Of a stretch of DNA of 64,000 nucleotides, positions 25,135 through 34,456 are shown piece after piece; the stretch's first letter is position 1, and every line of letters begins with the position of its first letter. The notes beneath the pieces were generated by a model. The model worked only from the letters and a program-made list of their open reading frames with translations, did no database searches and had not been told where the DNA came from. The stretch comes from an uncultured Oscillospiraceae bacterium (GTDB taxonomy: Bacteria; Bacillota; Clostridia; Oscillospirales; Oscillospiraceae): positions 1 to 64,000 of the forward strand of contig CAKTVG010000013.1 in NCBI GenBank assembly GCA_934622035.1, in the 5' to 3' direction. A program made the position numbers and the translations under genes.

Positions 25135-26088
25135 ATGATTTCCAACGAACGGATATTGCACAGACTCCGCTGGCCGGAGAAGCCGGTTGATGTCGTTTTG
25201 GACACGGATACCTATAATGAAGTGGACGATCAGTTTGCGCTGGCCTATATGATCGCCTCGGACGATAAGCTGAATGTCAAGGGCATTTATGCCGCGCCCT
25301 TCCAAAACGAACGTGCCCAGACGCCCGCGCTCGGCATGGAGCGCAGCTATCGGGAAATTGAGAATATTCTGAACCTCTGCGGCAGACCCGAGCTGATGCA
25401 GCTTGCACGCCGCGGCGCCGCGCGTTTCCTGCCGGATGAGAAAACACCGGTCGATTCCGAGGCTGCGCAGGATCTGATTCGGCTTGCCATGCAGCGCCCG
25501 GACGATTCGCCGCTGTATGTGCTGGCCATCGCCGCAATCACCAACGTGGCCTCCGCGCTTTTGATGCAGCCGGAGATCGCGGACAAGATCGTCGTCGTCT
25601 GGCTAGGCGGAAACGCACACCATTGGCCGGATACCCGCGAATTCAACATGTTTGAGGACATTGCCGCCGCGCGCGTCGTGATGAATTCCGGCGTGCCGCT
25701 GGTGCAGCTTCCGTGCATGGGTGTTGTGACCCATCTGGCTACGACCGGACCGGAGCTGAAAAAGTGGCTGGAGGGAAAGAACCGCCTGTGCGACTATCTC
25801 TATCAAATCGTCCGCCACGACGAGGAGGATGTGCGCGGGCGCATGGTCTGGAACCGTGTGATCTGGGACATTTCCACCGTCGCATGGCTGCTGCACCCGG
25901 GCTTTTATGAGGATCAGATCGTCCATACGCCGCTGCCGACGTATGACGGCTTTTACAGCTTCAGCAACAGCCGCCATTTGATGAAATATGTCTATATGGT
26001 TCACCGCGACGGCATTTTTGAGGATCTGTTCCGCAAATTGGCCGCGATGGACTGTGGAGAATATCCAAAACAGGAGGCCGCGTCATGA
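25135..26088 (+). CDS. Inosine-uridine nucleoside hydrolase-family enzyme
   Basis: A 317-aa cytoplasmic protein of the IUNH superfamily, which cleaves N-ribosides using a Ca2+-bound Asp cluster. The metal motif is DTDTYNEVDDQFAL near residue 22, and the middle has LYVLAIAAITNVASAL, typical of the fold. The third metal-binding region (ISTVAWLLHPGF, near 240) is recognisable. No signal peptide. It lies between two glycosidase genes, with its end overlapping the GH78 start by ATGA. That position is unusual for nucleoside salvage and suggests it acts on a glycoside or riboside released by the pathway. Start chosen at 25135 (GAAAGGGA upstream); a GTG at 25114 overlapping the previous stop is possible. 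Confidence 0.85.
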   Translation: MISNERILHRLRWPEKPVDVVLDTDTYNEVDDQFALAYMIASDDKLNVKGIYAAPFQNERAQTPALGMERSYREIENILNLCGRPELMQLARRGAARFLPDEKTPVDSEAAQDLIRLAMQRPDDSPLYVLAIAAITNVASALLMQPEIADKIVVVWLGGNAHHWPDTREFNMFEDIAAARVVMNSGVPLVQLPCMGVVTHLATTGPELKKWLEGKNRLCDYLYQIVRHDEEDVRGRMVWNRVIWDISTVAWLLHPGFYEDQIVHTPLPTYDGFYSFSNSRHLMKYVYMVHRDGIFEDLFRKLAAMDCGEYPKQEAAS

Positions 26089-29000
26089 AAAAAAGTCTAA
26101 AGCGCATCTTTACGATTTTACTTTCAGGAATGTTGGTGATCCCTATGCTGCTGGTTCCCGCGTCGGCTGCTGAGCCGTTGAAGGTCACGGGCCTGACCTG
26201 CGAACACAAGACCGATCCTCTCGGCATCAATACGCAGACTCCGGTTTTCGGCTGGAAGCTGGAGTCCACGCAGCGCGGCGTGCTGCAAAAGAGCTATCGC
26301 ATTCTCGTTGCCCCCGACCGTGAAAGACTGGCGGCGGGGGAGGGCGACCTCTGGGACAGCGGCGAGGTGGAAGGCGGCGACAGCACCGCCGTTTCCTATG
26401 GGGGCAGGCAATTTGCACCCGCCACGGCATACTACTGGTGCGTGACGGTCACGGACAATCACGGTAACAGCGCACAGAGCGCTCCGGCCGTCTTTGAGAC
26501 TGCGCTGCTCAGCGAGAACGACTGGCAGGGAGCGCAGTGGATCAACGGCAAGCCTGCCGATGCCGCTGCACACGACGGCGTGTATTACGTCTATGAAGCG
26601 GATTTTCAGATTGTAAACGGCGGCGCGAGCTTTGTTTTTGGCTATCAGGACGGACAGAACTTCTATATGTGGCAGGTCGGCACCTCCGGCGGCCATCCCG
26701 CGCTTCGCCCGCACCTGTGGTGGAAGGGCAACATCTGGCTGCGTGCGCCCGAGGTCGATATTTCCGAGATCATGCGCGACTGGAACGGACGCCACCACAT
26801 GAAGATCGAATTTGACAACGGCCTTATCACGACCGCCATCGACGGTGTGCAGGTGGACTCGCGCAATATGAACAACGACTTCGGCCTGCAAGGCGAGCCG
26901 CTGGTTCTGCCCGCAGGCAAGGTCGGCTTCCGCGCGGGCGACGCCGTGGAGGAAGCCTATTACGATAATGTCAGCCTCTATGACGGCGATGGCGTGATCT
27001 CTTTCCGAGACGATTTCAACGATGCCGTCGTGCAGAATTTTGACGGTGCGGTCATCGAGGACGGACACCTGCATGTCCGTCAAAACGGCGGGCAGCAGAT
27101 TTTTGTGCCGGCAACGCCGGATACGAGCCGCTACACGCTCTCCGGCGATTTCAGGATCGACCGGCAGGCTGCCAGCTTTGTTTTCGGCGCGACCGACAGC
27201 GGAAACAACTACACATGGCAGATCAACACCGTGCTGGACGGCAAGATCCAGCTCCGTCCGCATCGCTGGAAAAACGGCGGCGCAGCGACCCTTGCCGATG
27301 TGGACATTTCCGGCATTCTGACGCAGGAAACGCTGCACGACTGGCATCATATCGAGATTCGCGTGGACGGACGGAATGTCACGACGCTTCTGGATGGAAA
27401 GCAGGCGGACAGCCGCACGCTCGACGAAGCGGTTCCCTTTGGGCTGATTGGATTCCGTCAAGTCAGGGATGCCGAGTGGAACGAGCAGGCAAGCTATGAC
27501 AATGTCACGCTGACCGATGCCAATGGCCGCGTGATCTTCCACGATGATTTTGAAAATCCTGCCCGCGTCTCCTTTGACGACGGCAAAATTTCGGACGGCT
27601 GTCTGGTGTTCGACGGCTCGCAGGAAAAGACCTTCATTTTCCGTCAGGCCGAGACGCTTACGGACGAATATACCGTCAGTCTTGATTTTGCCATTGAGGA
27701 GGCCTCCGCCGGTATCATCTTCGGCGCACAGGATCGCAAGAACTATTATATGTGGCAGGTCAATGCGAACATGGGCGACGGAAAGGTCTGGCTCCGCCCG
27801 CATGTCTGTATAAACGGGAACTATGTCATTCTTCCAAACGTGGATGTCAGCGCACAGATGCCGTGGGAAAGTGTCATTGGCGCGGTGCACACCATGCAGC
27901 TCCGCGTCAGCGGCGGCACGATCGAGACTTACCTTGACGGCGTGCGCGTCTCTGTCGTTACCAATGCGGAGTTCCGCACGCCCGGCTGGGTCGGTTTCCG
28001 CCTTTACAAGGAGCAGGGACTGAACGAGCGCATGAGCTGCGGCTATATCCGCGTGGAGGATCGCGGCGGAAATGTTCTGTTCTGCGAGGAATTTGACGAC
28101 GCTTCGACCATGCAGTTTGAGTCCGGCAGCGTAAAGGACGGCCGGGGCTACTTTGAAATGACCGATGCCGAGGCGATCTTCCCGCGCGGCATTGACGAGG
28201 AGGTCAACGCGCCACTCCTGCGCAGGAACTTCACGGTCGAGCGGGAAATTGTTTCCGCGCGTTTGTATGCCGCTGCGCTCGGCCTGTACGAGACTTATCT
28301 CAACGGACAGAAGGTCGGCGGGGACTATCTCGCACCCGGCTGGACGGATTACAATGACCGCGTGCAGTATCAGACCTATGACGTGACCTCGCTGCTGCGG
28401 CAGGGAGAAAACGTCTGGGGCGCGATCCTCGGAAACGGCTGGTACAGCGGTAATGTGCACAACTGGGGCAACCATCTTTGGGGCGACACGCCTGCCTTTA
28501 TCGGTCAGCTCCGCATCACCTATACCGACGGCAGCGTGCAGACGCTCGTCACGGATGACAGCTTCCGACTGCACACAGGCTCGCCCATCGTTGCAAACGA
28601 CATTCTCGACGGTGAGACCTACGACGCCACCAAGGAGCTGGGCGGCTCGCCAAACGCGTGGGCAACGGCAGAGGTCAGCAGCGACGGCTGGGCGCACGCC
28701 GGAATTGCCGATGAAAACCGCCACCTGATTGCGCAGGTCGATCCCGCAATCCATAACACCATGGAGTTGACGACCCAAAATGTCACAAAGACCGACAGGG
28801 ACGCGACCGGCGCGGCGCAGCAGGCATATATCTTTGATCTGGGGCAGAACTTTGCGGGCGTCATCCGTCTGACGCTGCATAACCTGACGCCGGGGCAGAA
28901 GCTCACCCTTCGCTATGGCGAGATGCTCAATCAGGACGGTACGCTTTACATCGCAAACCTCCGCACGGCAGAGGCAACGGATGTCTACATCGCCAGAGGC

Positions 29001-30698
29001 GGAGAAACAGAGGTTTATGTCCCGCGCTTTACCTATCACGGCTTCCAATATGTGGAGATTACGGGCCTGAAGGCGGCACCTGAGGCGGACATGGTCACGG
29101 GTCTTGTGCTCAACAGCGATACGCCGGAGCTGAGCACCTTTGAGACCAGCAGCGCCATGCTCAACCAGCTCCAGTCCAACATCCTGTGGGGACTGCGCAG
29201 CAACTATGTCTCCGTTCCCACCGACTGCCCACAGCGCGATGAGCGGCTGGGCTGGACGGATCACCACGAGGTTGCCAAGACTGCGCTCTATAACTATGAT
29301 TCCTATGCCTTCTACCGCAAGTGGCTGGCCGATATTCGTCAGGCGCAGAATCCCGACGGCGAGATCATCATCATTGCTCCGGCCAACCCGAATCTGCATT
29401 TTGACGGTCACGCGGGCTGGCAGGACACTGCCGTCATCCTCCCGTGGACGCTCTACAAGACCTACGGCGACACCGCGATCATCACGGAAAACTATGAAAT
29501 GATGACGCGCTATGTGGATTACTGCATTACCGACTGCGTGGAGGGCAAGCCGCTTATCCGCCGCCCGTGCTACTTTGGCGACTGGCTACAGGTAGATGCC
29601 GATACGCCGAAGGATGTCCTGTCCACCGCCTTCTTTGCCTATTCGGCGCAGCTCCTTTCCGAAATGGCAGAGATCATCGGCAATACCGCCGATGCCGCAA
29701 AATATGCCAAGCTGCATGACGACATTGCGCAGGCCTTCTGTGATGAATTCGTTTCCGCAGACGGCACGGTCGGCAACGGCACGCAGGCGTGCTATATCTT
29801 TGCACTGAAAATGGGACTTCTGCCCGAGGCACAGAGGACGGATGCGGCAGGCCGCCTCGCTGCGGACATCAAAGCCAGAGGGCACCTGACCACGGGATTT
29901 GTTTCCACCGGCTATCTCTGCCCGATGCTCAGCGAATACGGCTACACCGACGTTGCGTATTCTCTGCTGCTCAGCGAAAGCTATCCCTCCTGGGGCTACA
30001 CCATCAAAAACGGTGCAAATACCATGTGGGAGCGCTGGGATTCCTACACCATTGAAAACGGCTTCGGCGATGTGAGCATGAATTCTTTCAATCACATCAA
30101 CTTCGGCTCCATTGGAGAATGGATGTACCAGTACATGGGCGGCATCCGCATGACGGACGGCGACGTGGCCTATGACCACTTTCTCATTGCGCCCGAGCTT
30201 GGCTCCGGTGTCACCTTCTGCCGTACCTCGACGGAGACCATGTGCGGCACGATCCGCAGCGATTGGAGCTGCGGCGAGGACGGCAGCTTCCGCCTGTCGC
30301 TTTCTGTACCGGCGGGCAGCACCGCTACAATGCGCCTGCCCTTCGGCAATCTGAAGGATCTGCGCGAGGGCGGCAAGGATGTCGCTACGGAAACAATCGA
30401 CGGCATCCGATCCGCGGCGGTCGAGGATGGCAGGATTGTTGTGGAGCTTGGCTCCGGAGACTATGAATTCCTGCTGGCTGCCGAGACGCAGAAGCCGAGT
30501 GGCGGCAGCGGCGCGTCCGAGCCGTCCGAACCAAGCGAACCCTCCGGCGGGGAACCCGACGAGCCAAAGCCTGCCGAGGACGGCAAGCCTCGCACGGGCG
30601 ACAGCGACAAGCCTATACTGTGGCTGGCAACTGCCGGTCTGACCCTTGCGGCCTGCGGCATGCTGCTTGCATGCACAAGACGCAGAAAGAAAGACTGA
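26085..30698 (+). CDS. Giant sortase-anchored GH78 alpha-L-rhamnosidase-like enzyme
   Basis: A 1537-aa surface enzyme. The signal peptide ends at ASAAE; an Fn3-like GH78 N-domain follows (about 30-140). Three tandem LamG-like modules of about 170 residues (about 155-700) each repeat a FGx.D..NYMWQ-type core and a DDFN/DDFE edge; these are inserted before the rhamnosidase N-domain (RLYAAALGLYETYLNGQKVG). The (alpha/alpha)6 barrel has TDCPQRDERLGWTDH (from 1046; Glu1053), MWERWDS (Glu1316) and FNHINFGSIGEW. The usual GH78 motif continues GWTGD, so the DH here is a deviation at a conserved acidic position. The C-terminus has PRTGD, a helix and RRRKKD. It would release terminal alpha-L-rhamnose from plant glycosides or pectic side chains. 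Last gene of the operon. Confidence 0.88.
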   Translation: MKKSLKRIFTILLSGMLVIPMLLVPASAAEPLKVTGLTCEHKTDPLGINTQTPVFGWKLESTQRGVLQKSYRILVAPDRERLAAGEGDLWDSGEVEGGDSTAVSYGGRQFAPATAYYWCVTVTDNHGNSAQSAPAVFETALLSENDWQGAQWINGKPADAAAHDGVYYVYEADFQIVNGGASFVFGYQDGQNFYMWQVGTSGGHPALRPHLWWKGNIWLRAPEVDISEIMRDWNGRHHMKIEFDNGLITTAIDGVQVDSRNMNNDFGLQGEPLVLPAGKVGFRAGDAVEEAYYDNVSLYDGDGVISFRDDFNDAVVQNFDGAVIEDGHLHVRQNGGQQIFVPATPDTSRYTLSGDFRIDRQAASFVFGATDSGNNYTWQINTVLDGKIQLRPHRWKNGGAATLADVDISGILTQETLHDWHHIEIRVDGRNVTTLLDGKQADSRTLDEAVPFGLIGFRQVRDAEWNEQASYDNVTLTDANGRVIFHDDFENPARVSFDDGKISDGCLVFDGSQEKTFIFRQAETLTDEYTVSLDFAIEEASAGIIFGAQDRKNYYMWQVNANMGDGKVWLRPHVCINGNYVILPNVDVSAQMPWESVIGAVHTMQLRVSGGTIETYLDGVRVSVVTNAEFRTPGWVGFRLYKEQGLNERMSCGYIRVEDRGGNVLFCEEFDDASTMQFESGSVKDGRGYFEMTDAEAIFPRGIDEEVNAPLLRRNFTVEREIVSARLYAAALGLYETYLNGQKVGGDYLAPGWTDYNDRVQYQTYDVTSLLRQGENVWGAILGNGWYSGNVHNWGNHLWGDTPAFIGQLRITYTDGSVQTLVTDDSFRLHTGSPIVANDILDGETYDATKELGGSPNAWATAEVSSDGWAHAGIADENRHLIAQVDPAIHNTMELTTQNVTKTDRDATGAAQQAYIFDLGQNFAGVIRLTLHNLTPGQKLTLRYGEMLNQDGTLYIANLRTAEATDVYIARGGETEVYVPRFTYHGFQYVEITGLKAAPEADMVTGLVLNSDTPELSTFETSSAMLNQLQSNILWGLRSNYVSVPTDCPQRDERLGWTDHHEVAKTALYNYDSYAFYRKWLADIRQAQNPDGEIIIIAPANPNLHFDGHAGWQDTAVILPWTLYKTYGDTAIITENYEMMTRYVDYCITDCVEGKPLIRRPCYFGDWLQVDADTPKDVLSTAFFAYSAQLLSEMAEIIGNTADAAKYAKLHDDIAQAFCDEFVSADGTVGNGTQACYIFALKMGLLPEAQRTDAAGRLAADIKARGHLTTGFVSTGYLCPMLSEYGYTDVAYSLLLSESYPSWGYTIKNGANTMWERWDSYTIENGFGDVSMNSFNHINFGSIGEWMYQYMGGIRMTDGDVAYDHFLIAPELGSGVTFCRTSTETMCGTIRSDWSCGEDGSFRLSLSVPAGSTATMRLPFGNLKDLREGGKDVATETIDGIRSAAVEDGRIVVELGSGDYEFLLAAETQKPSGGSGASEPSEPSEPSGGEPDEPKPAEDGKPRTGDSDKPILWLATAGLTLAACGMLLACTRRRKKD

Positions 30699-30713
30699 GT
30701 TCTATTGAAATAA

Positions 30714-30750
30714 GCAAGCGCCCTGCCGGGCATTCCGGCAGGGCGCTTGC
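30714..30750. terminator. Bidirectional terminator palindrome (AGCGCCCTGCCGG family, copy 1)
   Basis: A perfect 16-bp stem, GCAAGCGCCCTGCCGG with its complement, around a 5-base loop between the convergent GH78 and dehydrogenase genes. The same core occurs at 40825 and 41110. Confidence 0.8.
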
Positions 30751-30764
30751 TTGGTCATACTGTT

Positions 30765-31841
30765 TTATTTTTGATCCAGTGCGGAGACGTACATCGCCTT
30801 GCAGATGGAGACGCGGCGATTTTTTATGTCGTCCACCAGCTTGGGAAGCTCGGCCAGTGATACCTCGTGCGAGATCAGGTCGCGGCAGCGGAACTTGCCT
30901 GCGTCCATCATCTCGACGGTGTAGTGCCATTCGTTGATGGGATAATTGCCGAAATGCGAGTTCCAGGTGCCCGTGACGGTGGCCTCCTTGCGCAGCAGCA
31001 GGCTGTGCGATTCCAGGGAGATCTGCGTGTTGCCCGCAGGATTGCCCAGCAGGACGATGCGGCCAAAGGCGCGGATGCAGTGGATTGCATTTTCCAGCGC
31101 GGAGCCGAAGCCGCTGCCCTCAATGGCGATGTCGGCCAGATGCCCGCCGAAGGCCGCGCGAACCTTGTCCAAGAAGTCCGGGACTGTGGAATTGACGGCG
31201 TCAAAGCCGCACTGATGTGCAAATTCAACCTTCTGATCGACCACGTCCACGAGCAGCACGTTTGCGCCCGACAGCCGTGCCCAGCGGCCCGCCATGATGC
31301 CGATGGGGCCGGCGCCGAAGATCACAACGTTCGCACCGGCAAAAACCTCACCCTTGCGCACGGCGTGCTGCGCGACGCAGGCCGGCTCGACCATGGCCAG
31401 CTCTTCAAAATGGATTTCCGGATTGTGCGATTCGATAAAATGCCACGCGCTTGGGACAAGGCAGTATTCCGCAAAGCCGCCGTCGCAGCGTGAGCCCATG
31501 TAGTTATAGTGCTCGCACATGGCATAGTTGCCGGTCAGACAGGGGTCGCAGGTGCGGCAGGGGATAAGAGGATAGAAGCAGCCGCGTTTGCCGAGCAGCA
31601 ACGGATCGGCGTCCTCACCGAGGGCGACAATGGTGCCGGAGAACTCGTGCCCGATGGTCAAGGGATAGATGTGGCTGCTGGTGCCGTGCTGGTAGATGCG
31701 CGGGAGGTCGGAGCCGCAGATGCCGCATGCGCCGATTTTGACGAGCAGCTCCTGCCCGTGCGGGACGGGAATGGGAATCTCGTCCGTGCGGAAATCACCG
31801 ATCGCGTGCAGCCGCGCGGCCTCCATTGTCATTTTTTTCAT
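30765..31841 (-). CDS. Zinc-dependent medium-chain dehydrogenase (sorbitol/galactitol-1-P dehydrogenase type)
   Basis: A 358-aa NAD(P)-dependent medium-chain alcohol dehydrogenase. Catalytic zinc ligands are in GICGSDL (Cys41 region) and IGHEF; structural zinc is held by four Cys in CRTCDPCLTGNYAMC. The Rossmann motif is GAGPIGIMAG near residue 178. The closest families by motif are GatD-type galactitol-1-phosphate and other polyol (phosphate) dehydrogenases. Its start follows the epimerase stop by ten bases and GAGGA lies seven bases upstream, so the two are co-transcribed. A polyol or sugar phosphate made into a ketose phosphate by this enzyme could be fed to the epimerase. Substrate not decided by the sequence. 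Confidence 0.88.
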   Translation of the reverse strand: MKKMTMEAARLHAIGDFRTDEIPIPVPHGQELLVKIGACGICGSDLPRIYQHGTSSHIYPLTIGHEFSGTIVALGEDADPLLLGKRGCFYPLIPCRTCDPCLTGNYAMCEHYNYMGSRCDGGFAEYCLVPSAWHFIESHNPEIHFEELAMVEPACVAQHAVRKGEVFAGANVVIFGAGPIGIMAGRWARLSGANVLLVDVVDQKVEFAHQCGFDAVNSTVPDFLDKVRAAFGGHLADIAIEGSGFGSALENAIHCIRAFGRIVLLGNPAGNTQISLESHSLLLRKEATVTGTWNSHFGNYPINEWHYTVEMMDAGKFRCRDLISHEVSLAELPKLVDDIKNRRVSICKAMYVSALDQK

Positions 31842-31851
31842 CCTAAATTCC

Positions 31852-32409
31852 TCACTTCCCGACAGATTCGTTTAATTTCTGAATATTTTCACACAGGATG
31901 CCGCCCTTGTGGAAAACGCTCGAGCTGCCGCCGACGAACATCGTCGCACCGGCCGTGCGCATTTTTTTCGCGTTCTCAAAGCTGACGTTGCCGTCCACCT
32001 CGATCTCGAGCTCCGGATAGCCGCTGTCGTCCAAAAACGTGCGCAGGTCGCGGATCTTTTCCAGTGTGGCCGGAACGAGCGGCTGCCCGGCAAAGCCCGG
32101 ATCGACCGTCATAACCAGAATTCCGGCCAGATCGGGCAGAAGATAGCGGATCACGTCATAGGGCGTGGCGGGGTTGATGGCCAGCATGGGCTTGCCGCCG
32201 CGCGCCTTGATCGCGCAGAGCGTGCGGTGGACGTGCGGCGTGCTCTCCCAGTGGATGGAGACGTACTCGCCCGGCTGAATGTCGAAGCAGTCGAGCTTGC
32301 TGTCCGGTCGTGTGATCATCAGGTGGATGTCCAGCGGGATGCGCGTGAGCTTGCGGAGCTGTGCGCAGAAGTTCGTGCCGAGCGCGTAGTTGGGGACAAA
32401 TTCGCCGTT
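31852..32409 (-). pseudogene. Ribulose/allulose-phosphate 3-epimerase (AlsE/Rpe family), N-terminus lost at a junction
   Basis: 186 codons of a TIM-barrel epimerase, against about 230 in the family. Homologous sequence begins abruptly at NGEFVPNYALG, where the family normally has DIMDG.FVPN, and continues HLMITRPDS, MTVDPGFAGQP and EIEVDGNVS, the metal/active-site segments of AlsE-type D-allulose-6-phosphate 3-epimerases. Upstream of 32409 the minus strand has a TAG codon at once and becomes the antisense of an ABC ATPase. About 40 N-terminal residues including a catalytic Asp are missing. Either the gene is truly broken or two sequences were wrongly joined here. Confidence 0.85.
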
Positions 32410-32693
32410 CTATCCGTCCGGAGGAATTTGCCGTCTGCGACGCGGGCGAAGAGGGCATGAAAGCCGAGGTCACCGATCACATCTTCCTCAGCCTGAACAC
32501 GCATTACACCGTGAAGATCGGGGAGCAGGAGGCCGACATCATTCAGGAATCCTCCATTGATTCCATCATTCCCAAGGGCAGCATCGTCGCCCTGAAGATC
32601 AAGACCGACAAGATCAACGTTTTCACCGAGGACGGCAGCGAGAATCTGCTCACGGGCGTCCACGACAACAAGGTGACGGAGGCTGCGAAATGA
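32409..32693 (+). pseudogene. C-terminal (TOBE) remnant of an ABC transporter ATPase, 5' end missing
   Basis: The frame runs from SIRPEEFAVCDAGEEG to the stop. This is the TOBE-domain end of an FbpC/PotA-type import ATPase (vRPE signature, then AEVTDHIFLSLNTHYTV and GSIVALKI). The nucleotide-binding domain (Walker A, ABC signature, Walker B) is absent because the sequence switches to the epimerase gene at about 32404-32411. Its stop overlaps the permease ATG (ATGA), so it was the first gene of an ATPase-permease-binding-protein operon. Confidence 0.85.
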
Positions 32694-34339
32694 GACAGCG
32701 GCGTAAATTTGAGGTCTGGTCTGTGATCTCCATTCTCCTGCTGGCCTGCTTCCTGCTGTTCTTCGTCTACCCCATCTGCACGCTGCTGCGGCAGGCGTTC
32801 GTCAACGAGGGCGGCAAGTTCACCGTGGAGAATTTTGTCAAGTTCTTCAGCAAAAAGTATTATTACGGAACGATCCTGAACAGCTTCAAGGTGTCCATCT
32901 GCGTCACGATCGTTTCGCTCATCATCGGCATCGTTTTTTCCTATTTCTATTCCTTCTTCCGCCTCAAGGGCGCAAAGTTCTTGCTCGTGGCGAGTATTCT
33001 GTGCTGCATGTCTGCGCCCTTCATCGGCGCTTACGCGTGGATTTTGCTGCTCGGCCGTTCGGGCGTCATCACGAATTTCCTGAAGCTGCTGGGCATCAAC
33101 ATCGGCAGCATCTACGGCTTCTGGGGAATCCTGCTCGTGCAGGCCACAAAGCTCTATCCGCTCGTGCTGATCTACATGAACGGCATGTTCCGCAATCTGG
33201 ACAACAGCCTCATGGAAGCCTCGGCAAACCTCGGCTGCAAGGGCATCAAGCGCTTTTTCAAGGTTGTGCTGCGGCTGTCCATGCCGACGGTGCTGGCTGC
33301 GGCGCTGCTGGTGTTCATGCGCGCCTTTGCTGATTTCGGTACGCCGCTCATGATGGGCGAGGGCTACCGCACCTTCACCGTGGAAATTTACAACCAGTTC
33401 CTCAGTGAGACCGGCTCGAACTACAACTTTGCTTCGGCCATCAGTGTCATTGCGGTGCTGCTGACGGCAGTCATTTTCCTGATCCAAAAATTTGCGACCA
33501 AGAAATTCAGCTTCACCATGAACGCGCTGCATCCAGTTGAGAAAAAGGATGCCAAGGGGCTGGGCGGCGTGCTGATGCACATTTTCTGCTACGGTATCGT
33601 GGCGATTTCTGCGCTGCCGCAGCTGTACATCATCTACGTCTCCTTCCGCAACTCCGTCAACGGCGTGTTTCAGGAGGGCTATTCGCTGGCAAACTACCGC
33701 GAGGCTATCGACAAGCTCCTGCTGCGCGCCACGGGCAACACGGTCATCGTGGGTGTGCTGGCGCTGGCAGGTATCATTCTGCTGGCCATCATGATTTCCT
33801 ATCTGACGGTACGCCGCCCGAGCATCCTCAACCACACGATCGACACCGTCTCCATGCTGCCCTACATCATGCCCGGCTCGGTCATCGCCATTGCGCTGCT
33901 GTCCACCTTCAGCCGCAAGCCGCTCGTTCTGACCGGCACGCTTGCGATCATGATCATCGCGGTTATCATCCGCCGCCTGCCTTATACCACGCGTTCGGCT
34001 ACGGCCACGCTCATTCAGATCCCCATGAGCATTGAGGAAGCGTCCATTTCTCTCGGTGCGTCGAAGATGAAAACCTTCTTCCGCATCACGGTACCGATGA
34101 TGTCCAGCGGCATTGTCTCCGGCGCAATCCTGAGCTGGGTCTCCATCGTCACAGAGGTCTCCAGCGCAGTGATTCTGTACAACAACCGCTCCATCACGCT
34201 TACGGTCGGCACTTATTCGGCCATCTCGCGCGGCAACTTCGGTGCGGCTGCGGCCTTCGCAACAGTCACGACGGTTCTGACGGCGCTGTCTCTCGTTGTC
34301 TATATGCGCGTGACGAAGTCCGAAAACATCGAGCTGTGA
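32690..34339 (+). CDS. ABC transporter fused permease (FbpB / ferric- or phosphonate-type)
   Basis: A 549-aa membrane protein made of two permease domains in one chain with about 12 helices. Each half has an EAA loop: EASANLGCKGIKRFFKVVL at about 178 and EASISLGASKMKTFFRITVP at about 450. The length and duplicated layout match FbpB/ThiP/PhnU-type permeases that import ferric ion, thiamine or 2-aminoethylphosphonate. It is complete, unlike the genes on both sides, which were cut at the edges of the block. Translation is coupled to the ATPase remnant by ATGA. Confidence 0.9.
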   Translation: MRQRRKFEVWSVISILLLACFLLFFVYPICTLLRQAFVNEGGKFTVENFVKFFSKKYYYGTILNSFKVSICVTIVSLIIGIVFSYFYSFFRLKGAKFLLVASILCCMSAPFIGAYAWILLLGRSGVITNFLKLLGINIGSIYGFWGILLVQATKLYPLVLIYMNGMFRNLDNSLMEASANLGCKGIKRFFKVVLRLSMPTVLAAALLVFMRAFADFGTPLMMGEGYRTFTVEIYNQFLSETGSNYNFASAISVIAVLLTAVIFLIQKFATKKFSFTMNALHPVEKKDAKGLGGVLMHIFCYGIVAISALPQLYIIYVSFRNSVNGVFQEGYSLANYREAIDKLLLRATGNTVIVGVLALAGIILLAIMISYLTVRRPSILNHTIDTVSMLPYIMPGSVIAIALLSTFSRKPLVLTGTLAIMIIAVIIRRLPYTTRSATATLIQIPMSIEEASISLGASKMKTFFRITVPMMSSGIVSGAILSWVSIVTEVSSAVILYNNRSITLTVGTYSAISRGNFGAAAAFATVTTVLTALSLVVYMRVTKSENIEL

Positions 34340-34402
34340 CGCGCTGCGGAGATTTTCCACCCAATCCAGTGTATATAGCATCGTAAGATGTTGTATAAAT
34401 CC

Positions 34403-34425
34403 GGCGCCGTGAGAAGGACGGCGCC
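34403..34425 (+). other. Hairpin between permease and binding-protein genes
   Basis: GGCGCCGT-GAGAAGG-ACGGCGCC, an 8-bp perfect stem with a 7-base loop, 31 bases before the binding-protein start. No T-run, so probably an mRNA-processing or stabilising structure that sets a different level of the binding protein. Confidence 0.55.
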
Positions 34426-34456
34426 AATCAAAAATCCGAAAAGGAGAAGAACGAAA

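Noticed and set aside
26124..29411. Open frame of 1095 codons opposite the GH78 gene
   Set aside because: Antisense shadow of a strongly codon-biased gene; composition is typical of a reversed third-position GC frame.
34388..34456. Upstream extension of the binding-lipoprotein fragment to 34388
   Set aside because: The lipoprotein signal and AAGGAG clearly place the start at 34457; the extension crosses a hairpin and has no hydrophobic segment.
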